From positions 1 to 64,000 of the forward strand of contig CAIURC010000071.1 in assembly GCA_903901425.1 (NCBI GenBank): a stretch of DNA of 64,000 nucleotides, read 5' to 3'. The DNA comes from an uncultured Spartobacteria bacterium. Its GTDB lineage: Bacteria > Verrucomicrobiota > Verrucomicrobiia > Chthoniobacterales > Chthoniobacteraceae. Under the pieces are notes generated by a model. It searched no databases. It was not told the DNA's origin and saw nothing but the letters and a program-made list of their open reading frames with translations. Both the position numbers and the translations under genes were made by a program. The stretch's first letter is position 1. Each line of letters begins with the position of its first letter. Below are positions 57,376-64,000 of this stretch, piece by piece.

Positions 57376-57488
57376 TGGGGAAGGGGTGGGGTGGAGGATC
57401 GGGGAAAGGCGGGCAGATTAACGGGGGGAGCCGGGGCGTGGGCAACAAAAACCCGGCACAAAAGATCAATAATTTCCTGTTCCTGATC

Positions 57489-57515
57489 AAAAAAGCGGGG
57501 GCCAGCCAAGGCCCC
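57489..57515 (-). terminator. hairpin with T-tract upstream of acs (possible attenuator)
   Basis: Read on the minus strand, GGGGCC and GGCCCC (57498-57515, 6-base loop) form a perfect stem followed by CGC and six T residues (57489-57494). It lies about 115 bases ahead of the acs start. It is either an intrinsic terminator of antisense or leader RNA, or an attenuator in the acs leader. The rest of the 272-base gap to the divergent sulfatase holds no gene. Confidence 0.4.
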
Positions 57516-57647
57516 GGGATCCGGCGAAGGTGCGGCTCGGGAAACGGGTGTGGGGCTTACGCAAAATCGTAAAAGTTTCCCGGTTGAACGGGCAGTGCTG
57601 GAGGGGTTCACTGCAGTGGGCAATCCACCGGCCCTTTTTTTCTCCCC

Positions 57648-59000
57648 ATGAAATGCGCGCTTCTGCTCCTCGCCCTGGTGACCCCGTTTTTCGTCCTCGA
57701 TGCGGGCGAGGCGCGGAAACCCAACGTCGTGCTGATTTTGGCGGACGACCTCGGGTACGGAGATCTGGGCTGCTACGGAGGGAAGGTGATTCCGACACCG
57801 AACCTGGACCGGATGGCGAGGGAGGGAATGCGGTTTACACAGGCCTATGCGGGGAGTGCGGTCTGCGCTCCTTCGCGCTGTGCGCTCATGACGGGCATGC
57901 ATACCGGGCACGGACAGGTACGCGCGAACACCCAGGTCGGACCCGAGGGACAGCAACCACTGGAGTCTGGAACCCTGACGCTGGCTGGCGTCTTAAAACA
58001 GGCCGGGTACCGGACAGGCGCGTTTGGAAAATGGGGTCTGGGTGGTCCGGGCAGCAGCGGTGAGCCGTCCCGGGTGGGGTTCGACGAGTTTTTCGGCTAT
58101 TTGGACCAGGCTCTGGCTCACGAGTATTATCCGCCCATGCTCCGGAGGCACTCGGAGGCGGTGCCGATGGACGGAAAGACGTACTCGCACGGGGCGATTT
58201 TCGATGCCGCGCTGGAGTTTGTTCGGAAATCGGGGAGCACGCCCTTTTTTCTCTACCTGCCGGTGTGTCTGCCCCATGGAAAACTGGACGTCCCGGATGC
58301 GGCGGCTTTTGCGGAAAAGCGCTGGTCGCAGCCCCTGAAAAACTACGCGGCAATGGTGGCTTTGCTGGACAGGGATGTGGGGCGTCTGCTGGAGGTGGTG
58401 GACGAGAACACCGTGGTTTTTTTTGCGAGCGATAACGGGCCAGAGGTGGTGTATTTCCAGAAGCTCGTGCCCGAGTACATCCGCGAACTCAACAGCAATG
58501 GTCCGCTCCGCGGATTTAAACGGGACCTCTACGAGGGGGGGATCCGAGTGCCGTTGATTGTCCGGTGGCCGGGCAAGGTGAAGCCCGGTGTGAGCGGGCA
58601 TGTGTGCGCGTTCTGGGATTTTTTGCCAACGCTGGCAGAGTTGGTGGGCCAGAACCTTCCGGAAGCCGGGGACGGGATTTCGTTTGCTCCCACGTTGCTT
58701 GGTGTTCCGGGACAGCGGGAACACAGCCACCTCTACTGGGAGTTTCACGAACGCGGATTTGCCCAGGCCGTTCGGTTTGGGGACTGGAAAGCGATCAAAC
58801 GCGGCCCGGATGCGGCCGTGGAGCTTTTTGATTTGGGCCACGATCTCGGGGAGACGGTGGATCTGGCTGGACGCCATCCGGACCACGTGGCTCGCGCCCT
58901 GGCGCTTTTTGGGTCGAGCCGGACTGAATCCCCTGCGATCCAGCTCAAATCCACCGTCATCCGCGGGAGCGGGTACGCGGATTTCCGCGACGAACCCTGA
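57648..59000 (+). CDS. exported sulfatase (formylglycine type)
   Basis: The 450-residue protein has a signal peptide (MKCALLLLALVTPFFVLDAG) and the S1 sulfatase core. PNVVLILADDLGYGDLGCYG carries the Asp33-Asp34 calcium ligands, and the motif AVCAPSRCALMTG holds Cys73, which must be oxidised to formylglycine by a maturase not in this window. FASDNGPE and LYEGGIRVPLIVRWPG are the later metal and substrate landmarks. The substrate is probably a sulfated polysaccharide or glycoconjugate, as is usual in PVC bacteria. An M6-like protease follows after 89 bases on the same strand. Confidence 0.93.
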   Translation: MKCALLLLALVTPFFVLDAGEARKPNVVLILADDLGYGDLGCYGGKVIPTPNLDRMAREGMRFTQAYAGSAVCAPSRCALMTGMHTGHGQVRANTQVGPEGQQPLESGTLTLAGVLKQAGYRTGAFGKWGLGGPGSSGEPSRVGFDEFFGYLDQALAHEYYPPMLRRHSEAVPMDGKTYSHGAIFDAALEFVRKSGSTPFFLYLPVCLPHGKLDVPDAAAFAEKRWSQPLKNYAAMVALLDRDVGRLLEVVDENTVVFFASDNGPEVVYFQKLVPEYIRELNSNGPLRGFKRDLYEGGIRVPLIVRWPGKVKPGVSGHVCAFWDFLPTLAELVGQNLPEAGDGISFAPTLLGVPGQREHSHLYWEFHERGFAQAVRFGDWKAIKRGPDAAVELFDLGHDLGETVDLAGRHPDHVARALALFGSSRTESPAIQLKSTVIRGSGYADFRDEP

Positions 59001-59089
59001 TTTCTCCCGGCGATTGAACGGAGCGTCCGGACTGAGTTTGTGGGGATCGTCTGGTCAGGGTTTCGGCCTCAGGGTAGTCTCGGGCACGC

Positions 59090-60826
59090 ATGAAAAAGCG
59101 GTGCATCTGGTTGAGCTTGGTCTGGGTGGGCTTGAGCGGGGTACCCGTTTTTGGCAAGGAACCGCCTCCATCCGGGGGCCGTTCCGCTGGTCAACTGCCC
59201 CAAGGCCGTTCGCCCCGGCTCGAACTGCGTGACCCCGAGGTTTATCCGAAACCGGTCCGATCCGTGCTCCGGGAGGAAAAAAAGCCCGATGTGCCTGTGG
59301 GAATTTCTCAAGGGCCCGCAGGCACCAACTTGCATGCGTGGATTTATGACCCGAGGGATCCTGCACATCCCTGTGGGGCAGCCGGCCTTTTCGTTTTGGC
59401 GGCCGGAAACTGGAGACTGCATCCGGCGGGAAAGGATGGGGTGGTGCATGTCCAGTTGGGGGAAGGCACTTACTCCGTGGATACGGTGGAACCGCCGGTC
59501 GAAAAAGGACGTGTTCTCCGGAGGCACCGGTACGAGGTTCAGTGCGACAAAAATGGCCGGGTGACGGTGCAGGGAGAGTATCCGCAGGCGGATGGGGTTT
59601 TTGCCCTCAAACTGGATGCGCCTCTGGATGCGAGGGTGGCGGCTGAATTCGAGCGCTTGGAGAAAATTGCCCGGGAGCCGGCCGGGACTTTTCAGTCCGG
59701 GGCGTTCTGGCAGCTGCTCGATCAATCCGGAGCGGAACGCGGGTTTTCTGTAGATTTGTCGGCTGGATTTCCGAAGGTTCGGACCCGGCTTCCCTCGTTT
59801 GGTCGGATCCGGGCGCTGGTGGTTCCTGTGGATTTCCCGGATGTGCGCGGTGAGAGCGATCCGGTGGGCGAGTTTCGGTCGATGGTGGAGGCGACCCGGG
59901 ACTTTTACCACCACCAGTCTTACGGACGGGTGGCGTTTGATTTCACCGTGGTTCCGAACTGGGTGCGGATGCCGTTCAATTCAGACCGTTATGGGATGGG
60001 AGCAGGAAATGGGAAGGGGGATGCAGGGGCATACATGGCTAGGGTGTTGGAGTTGACGGATACCGACATCGAGTACCGGGCTTGGGATGCGGTCTATTTT
60101 CTTGTGCCGCCGACCATGCGGATGGACCAGATGGCGTACGGTCCAGCAATCACTTTCCCGCGGGTGACCCGGAGCGGGGTGGTGTGGAACGGGGCATGTG
60201 GCGGAGCCGACATGTACGTGAACGAAGCGCGCGGCGTGGACGGGGCGCGCTGGAAATGGATGGCCCACGAAACCGGGCACGCGTTTGGTTTGTTTGACGA
60301 GGATTGGCGGCATCAAAAGGCGACACTGGGGAGTTGGAGTGTGATGGCCAATTGTTGGTCTTCTCAGGCCATTGAACTTGGGGCATGGGACCGTTGCCTC
60401 CAGGGATGGCTTTCCGGGGAGGATTTGCGCGCCTTTAAGATCGAGGATTTGAAGGAGCAAGAGGTGGAAATCCCGCTGAGTCCATTGGTGGTGCAGGGGG
60501 CAAATCCGTCTGCACCCAAGGCGGTGCTGGTGGTGATTGATCGTGCATCGGTTCTCGTCTTGGAATCCCGCCGGAACCTTGGCTTTGACAGGTTGGAGTC
60601 AGTCAAGGAGGGGGTGTTGGCTTACACAGTGGACATGCGGCTTCCCACGCAGGGCGGCGGTTACCGCATCCGCCCCCGGAAGGGTTCGACGTCTAAAGAC
60701 TTCTCGGAGGGCGCCCTTCGGCCCGGAGACGAAATCGAACTGGAGGGTGTCCGGGTGATGGTTCAGCGATCGGCTTCGGACCTCGATGTGGTCAGATTGA
60801 AGCGGGTAGGCGCCAAAGAGGAGTAA
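59090..60826 (+). CDS. exported M6-like metalloprotease domain protein
   Basis: The 578-residue protein has a signal peptide (CIWLSLVWVGLSGVPVFG) and a zinc-protease-like motif WMAHETGHAFGLFDED, in which His393, Glu394 and His397 form HExxH. The region before it, RALVVPVDFPDVRG and MVEATRDFYHHQSYGRVAFDF, matches the M6 (immune inhibitor A-like) domain start. A third zinc ligand cannot be assigned. The N-terminal 200 residues have Pro/Gly-rich and beta-prone stretches of unknown role. It probably degrades proteins outside the cell or processes neighbours such as the sulfatase. Confidence 0.8.
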   Translation: MKKRCIWLSLVWVGLSGVPVFGKEPPPSGGRSAGQLPQGRSPRLELRDPEVYPKPVRSVLREEKKPDVPVGISQGPAGTNLHAWIYDPRDPAHPCGAAGLFVLAAGNWRLHPAGKDGVVHVQLGEGTYSVDTVEPPVEKGRVLRRHRYEVQCDKNGRVTVQGEYPQADGVFALKLDAPLDARVAAEFERLEKIAREPAGTFQSGAFWQLLDQSGAERGFSVDLSAGFPKVRTRLPSFGRIRALVVPVDFPDVRGESDPVGEFRSMVEATRDFYHHQSYGRVAFDFTVVPNWVRMPFNSDRYGMGAGNGKGDAGAYMARVLELTDTDIEYRAWDAVYFLVPPTMRMDQMAYGPAITFPRVTRSGVVWNGACGGADMYVNEARGVDGARWKWMAHETGHAFGLFDEDWRHQKATLGSWSVMANCWSSQAIELGAWDRCLQGWLSGEDLRAFKIEDLKEQEVEIPLSPLVVQGANPSAPKAVLVVIDRASVLVLESRRNLGFDRLESVKEGVLAYTVDMRLPTQGGGYRIRPRKGSTSKDFSEGALRPGDEIELEGVRVMVQRSASDLDVVRLKRVGAKEE

Positions 60827-60827
60827 G

Positions 60828-60863
60828 GTCCATGGTGTCCATCAGGTCCATAGGGTCCATTGA
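60828..60863 (+). repeat. four-copy 9-base tandem repeat (GTCCAT core)
   Basis: GTCCAT occurs at 60828, 60837, 60846 and 60855, each followed by three variable bases, so the period is exactly 9. It starts 2 bases after the protease stop codon, in the gap before the convergent flagellar gene. Confidence 0.9.
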
Positions 60864-60933
60864 AAAAACCCGCCCCCATTTCAGAGCCTTCCGCAGATTT
60901 CAGCCGGCAGGCTTTGGGGTGGCCTCCAGCGGG

Positions 60934-61662
60934 TCAACGCCGCTCAAAGAGGGTTTTGAGCGAGGCAGCCACCTCGTCGGCTGTCTGGATCGCGCGGAGA
61001 TTCGCCGTATAAGCCGCTTTGACCTCGATCAGGTTCACCATCTGCTCCACGAGGTCCACATTGGAAAGTTCCAGCGCCGAGGTCAGCACCGGGCCGTTCC
61101 CCGGGAGGGAGGCGGCCCCGTTCTCCACAGCCCCCGATGCGGGCGTGGGGCCAAAAAGTCCGCCGCCCAGACTCCGGAGCCCCTGTGGATTCTGGACTCT
61201 GGACAGTTCCACCGTGAAAGCCACGTCACCCCCAGCCGTGATGTATCTTCCCGAACCGTCCTGAGAAACTTCGACTGAAATGGTTCCCGCGGGCACCGGG
61301 GGAAACCCATTGACTGGAAAGCCGTCCGCCGTTGTCACCTGGCCATCGGCCGAGATCCGAAAGTTGCCCGACCGAGTGAGCGCCTGAGAGCCGTCCGGCA
61401 TTTGGACACTGAAAAATCCGGCGCCGCCCGAGGCGAAATCCAGAGGGTTGCCAGTGGGGGAGATGGGGCCCTGGGAAAAATCGGTGGTCACCGAGGCGGC
61501 AACCGCACCCCCATTCGGTGAGGCTCCTGCCGCTTCTGAAATCTGGACGCGCCGGGATTTGAACCCCGGAGTCAGGCTGTTTGCGACGTTGTTCGCGGTG
61601 GCAGCCAACCGGGTTTGGAGGGCCGTGAGTGCAGAAGCCGAACTGGAGACGCCTGACAACAC
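60934..61662 (-). CDS. flagellar basal-body rod/hook protein (FlgG/FlgF family)
   Basis: The 242-residue protein has both family ends: ATANNVANSLTPGFKSRR (22-38), the rod-protein N-terminal signature, and the C-terminal rod helix VDLVEQMVNLIEVKAAYTAN. The middle (FFSVQMPDGSQALTRSGNFRI, DGQVTTADGFPVNG) is the FlgG-type beta domain. No other flagellar gene is near. It may be a scattered flagellar gene or a rod-like protein used elsewhere. The gene ends 107 bases from the M6 protease gene (convergent). Confidence 0.9.
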   Translation of the reverse strand: MLSGVSSSASALTALQTRLAATANNVANSLTPGFKSRRVQISEAAGASPNGGAVAASVTTDFSQGPISPTGNPLDFASGGAGFFSVQMPDGSQALTRSGNFRISADGQVTTADGFPVNGFPPVPAGTISVEVSQDGSGRYITAGGDVAFTVELSRVQNPQGLRSLGGGLFGPTPASGAVENGAASLPGNGPVLTSALELSNVDLVEQMVNLIEVKAAYTANLRAIQTADEVAASLKTLFERR

Positions 61663-61755
61663 ACCTCTGCAATCGGCGTTTTCCGGAAGACTTGAGGGGA
61701 AAAATGGGCAGACCGCCGTGCTGCCTGAGGGGCAGACCGGTTTGACCGGTTGGAG

Positions 61756-62691
61756 TCAGAGGAAGTTTAGAACTCCGGGCAACCGGAGAAGGACAATGAG
61801 CAGCGACACGGAGAGTAGACTCAGAACGGTGGAGTAAAACACGGCGGCGGTGGCAAAGTCGGCGTCGGCTTGGAATTCGTGGGCCAGGAGCGCGGTGTTG
61901 ACTGCGGTGGGAAACGAGGTGGACAGGATCAGAATGGCGGCCTGTTCCCCGTGGAAGTCAAAAAGGCGCACGATCAGGAGTGCAATGGCAGGACCGCCCA
62001 GAAGCCTGAGAAGAAGTGCCCACGTGAGGCGCGAAAAGTTTTCTGGAGGCCGGGTTTGAGAGAGTTGCGCTCCCAGCGTGACCAAGGCCAGACCCACCAG
62101 AGCGTTGTGGAGGTAATCGACTGGGACCCAGAACCAGCGCCAACTGGTTACCGGCACTTCGGTGATCCGGACCATGAGCGCTGCCGAGACAGCCCAGATC
62201 GACGGTTGTTTGAGGATAGGCATCAAAGCCTTCCTCAGCGAGGTTTGGGGGCCGGAAGTCAGAGCAAGGCCGAGGGTGAACAGAGTGACATTTTGGGTCA
62301 GCACCACAAAAACCTGCAGAATTGGACCCATGGCCGGATAGGCAAGCGCCATGAGCGGGACCCCGAAATTGCCGGAGTTAAAAAACATTGTGGCCAACTG
62401 GAGACTGCGGATTTGGGGTGGGGTGTCCCTCCGGAGTTTTCCAATGCACCACGAGCCAAGGAACATGGCGGCGACCACGGCCAGGGTGAAGCCCATGACG
62501 CGGAGCGCAAACGAGGCGCCCAGAGAGGAGGTCACCACCTGGTGAAAGATGAACGCAGGCACCACCAGAAAGATGTTGAGTTTGACCAAGGTGGTCAGGT
62601 CCAACTGGCAGACGCGGTCCAACACCCAGCCCAGCCCGATCAGGGCAAGAATGGGCAGTAGGATTTGGGAAAAGACCTGCCAGAGAAGCAC
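61756..62691 (-). CDS. AEC family transporter
   Basis: The 311-residue protein has about ten membrane segments and the auxin-efflux-carrier layout: an N-terminal LPILALIGLGWVLD, FNSGNFGVPLMALAY with the family's Asn-Gly-Asn/Pro core, and a C-terminal STSFPTAVNTALLAHEF. The substrate is usually an organic acid or amino acid but cannot be told here. It is 44 bases before the SGNH hydrolase stop on the same strand, so the two could share a transcript. Confidence 0.9.
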   Translation of the reverse strand: MLLWQVFSQILLPILALIGLGWVLDRVCQLDLTTLVKLNIFLVVPAFIFHQVVTSSLGASFALRVMGFTLAVVAAMFLGSWCIGKLRRDTPPQIRSLQLATMFFNSGNFGVPLMALAYPAMGPILQVFVVLTQNVTLFTLGLALTSGPQTSLRKALMPILKQPSIWAVSAALMVRITEVPVTSWRWFWVPVDYLHNALVGLALVTLGAQLSQTRPPENFSRLTWALLLRLLGGPAIALLIVRLFDFHGEQAAILILSTSFPTAVNTALLAHEFQADADFATAAVFYSTVLSLLSVSLLIVLLRLPGVLNFL

Positions 62692-62735
62692 GGCAGGGTT
62701 TTACGGGGACACCCCCCGGCCGGCAAGAAAGGGGT

Positions 62736-64000
62736 TCAGGGAATCCACTCCCCGCAGAGCAGGATCGCACCCCCGTACCAGACGTGGTCTTTGAACCGGG
62801 CCGGGTCCTTGATGAAGTCGGCCCGGTTGCGTTCAAACAGGATTTTTTCCTTGTCCAGTGGCCCCGGCAGAACCCGGACCCGGACCTCGTGGACCGCTTC
62901 AGGATCCAGACCAGTCGCCAGTGTCACCGAGCCGATCCGGGAATATACGCAGTACGAATCAAACCGGCGCCGCTCCGAGATCTTGCCATCCACAGAAACC
63001 TCCAAAAGCCCGGAGTCGGGCGTCAGCAGGTCGTACAGCTTGACCGAATGGCCTTTAAACCGGAGCCGGAGCTCGGCGCCCGGTTCGCCTTTCCATACCT
63101 GGCCAATCCGATTGGAGAAGTTCTTTGAAAAAACGTGATCGGCGGGAAGTTCCGTCCAAGAGCCGGATTTGGTAGCTGCAGCCAGCGGCACCACGGCTGT
63201 GTTCTGGTAGTGGAGAGGGTCGAGCGGGGAGGGAAGAGAGCGCGCGCCTGTTTTGTCAGAGGCCAGTTTTGGCAGGGACCGGATCCAGGCTTGGGAATAC
63301 AGGGCGTGTCCGGTGTCCACATAGGGGTGGACGCCGTCCATGGAGAACGGGATTTTGCCGTCCGGGCTGAGAGGAATGGGGGAGGCTTGGTTGGGGGCAT
63401 CGCCGGAGACCCGTTCGACCTTGGCTTCCGGGGCGCGCATGAGCAGTTTGCCTTCGGATTCGAGCCGGACCGCCTCGAGGCCCAGGTGAACGGTAGGGAT
63501 GCCGTAGTGGTCCGCCACCACTTCCATGGTGGCTGCAGAACGGTTGAGTTGGCCGGCCCGGAGCTCGGGAAGAAGGGACTCGGTGAACGTGTAGACGAAA
63601 CAAATGTCGCACTCCGGGAGGAGGTGCCACGTTTTGCGGACAATCCCTTCCATGGCCCGGACAATCTCCTTGGGCAGAGCGCCACCGTCGTTGACTGCGA
63701 ATTCGATGAAGAGCAGGTCCGGGTGGTGCTGGAGCGCGTCCTTTTCGACGCGGTAGGCGCCCAGATCGCTGCCGGTGCCTCCAATTGCGGCATTGATTTC
63801 CTCAAACTTGGACTGCGGGTAGGTTTCGCGGAAATGGGCCAGAGTTTTGACCCGGTAGCCAGGCTGTGCGGTGATGCTGCCCCCGAGGTAAGCCACCTTC
63901 AGGCGGGAGCCGGACTGTGCTTTTTTGAGGAAATTCGGGAGGCCGTTGCGCGGGACGCACTCCTGGGTTTTCCGGGCGGGCGGGAAGGAAGCGGGCTCAG
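62736..64000 (-). CDS. SGNH/GDSL-type hydrolase (5' end beyond window)
   Basis: The frame is open from the right edge of the window to the stop at 62736; at least 421 residues are present. The block I signature KVAYLGGSITA contains the catalytic Ser. IGGTGSDLGAYR is like block III, FIEFAVNDGG supplies the block with the oxyanion Asn, and DGVHPYVDTGH carries the Asp-x-x-His pair. A C-terminal beta domain (EPGAELRLRFKGHSVKLYDLL, GLLEVSVDGK) follows. It probably removes acyl groups from carbohydrate or lipid. A GTG at 63896 could be read as a start, but the frame continues upstream and block I lies right after it, so the true start is to the right. Confidence 0.85.
   Translation of the reverse strand, partial: EPASFPPARKTQECVPRNGLPNFLKKAQSGSRLKVAYLGGSITAQPGYRVKTLAHFRETYPQSKFEEINAAIGGTGSDLGAYRVEKDALQHHPDLLFIEFAVNDGGALPKEIVRAMEGIVRKTWHLLPECDICFVYTFTESLLPELRAGQLNRSAATMEVVADHYGIPTVHLGLEAVRLESEGKLLMRAPEAKVERVSGDAPNQASPIPLSPDGKIPFSMDGVHPYVDTGHALYSQAWIRSLPKLASDKTGARSLPSPLDPLHYQNTAVVPLAAATKSGSWTELPADHVFSKNFSNRIGQVWKGEPGAELRLRFKGHSVKLYDLLTPDSGLLEVSVDGKISERRRFDSYCVYSRIGSVTLATGLDPEAVHEVRVRVLPGPLDKEKILFERNRADFIKDPARFKDHVWYGGAILLCGEWIP

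Overview
The window is high-GC bacterial chromosome, most likely from a Verrucomicrobiota member of the PVC superphylum. This rests on three pairs of DUF1501 and cytochrome/DUF1549/DUF1553 proteins, a Rhodopirellula/Verrucomicrobium-type ECF sigma factor, a PVC-type PQQ propeller, a DUF1080 protein, a sulfatase and a FecR/adhesin protein. Genes are dense, often overlap by ATGA or GTGA, and many starts lack a clear Shine-Dalgarno sequence. Functions are read from motifs and family knowledge; no database search was run.

Left part (1-16727). A FecR/haemagglutinin-like adhesin runs off the left edge on the minus strand. Behind it lies a scar holding half a tRNA-Ala and a fragment of a second FecR gene, then an intact tRNA-Ala(GGC). 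Next are a type II secretion module (gspF, an unknown exported protein, gspG), a pseudoreceiver/Hpt-like/receiver protein and tRNA-Lys(CTT). A plus-strand housekeeping run follows (DUF488, Fur, argH, Nudix, methyltransferase), then secA, pyrE and ridA on the minus strand and an exported PQQ propeller protein on the plus strand.

Middle part (16749-49094). A 14-kb minus-strand cassette holds, in transcription order, an NHL propeller, a small membrane protein, cytochrome/DUF1553 plus DUF1501 (pair 2), a NarL-type response regulator and histidine kinase, a DUF1080 protein, and cytochrome/DUF1553 plus DUF1501 (pair 1). A tripartite RND efflux operon follows on the minus strand, then a plus-strand TPR protein and an orphan NarL-type regulator. 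The third set is a plus-strand unit: ECF sigma factor, translationally coupled anti-sigma-like membrane protein, DUF1501, PPC/Ig-like surface protein, cytochrome/BIG2/DUF1553 protein and a cytochrome-WD40 protein. All this points to extracytoplasmic haem proteins, probably tied to use of complex, perhaps sulfated, glycans, under three regulators. The biochemical role of DUF1501/DUF1549/DUF1553 is unknown to me, so this is the best candidate for an undescribed system.

Right part (49128-64000). Polyphosphate kinase, a YlbF-family protein, dGTPase coupled to an ABC-F ATPase, and acetyl-CoA synthetase lie on the minus strand. A sulfatase and an M6-like metalloprotease lie on the plus strand. A solitary flagellar rod/hook-type protein, an AEC transporter and an SGNH hydrolase cut by the right edge complete the window on the minus strand.
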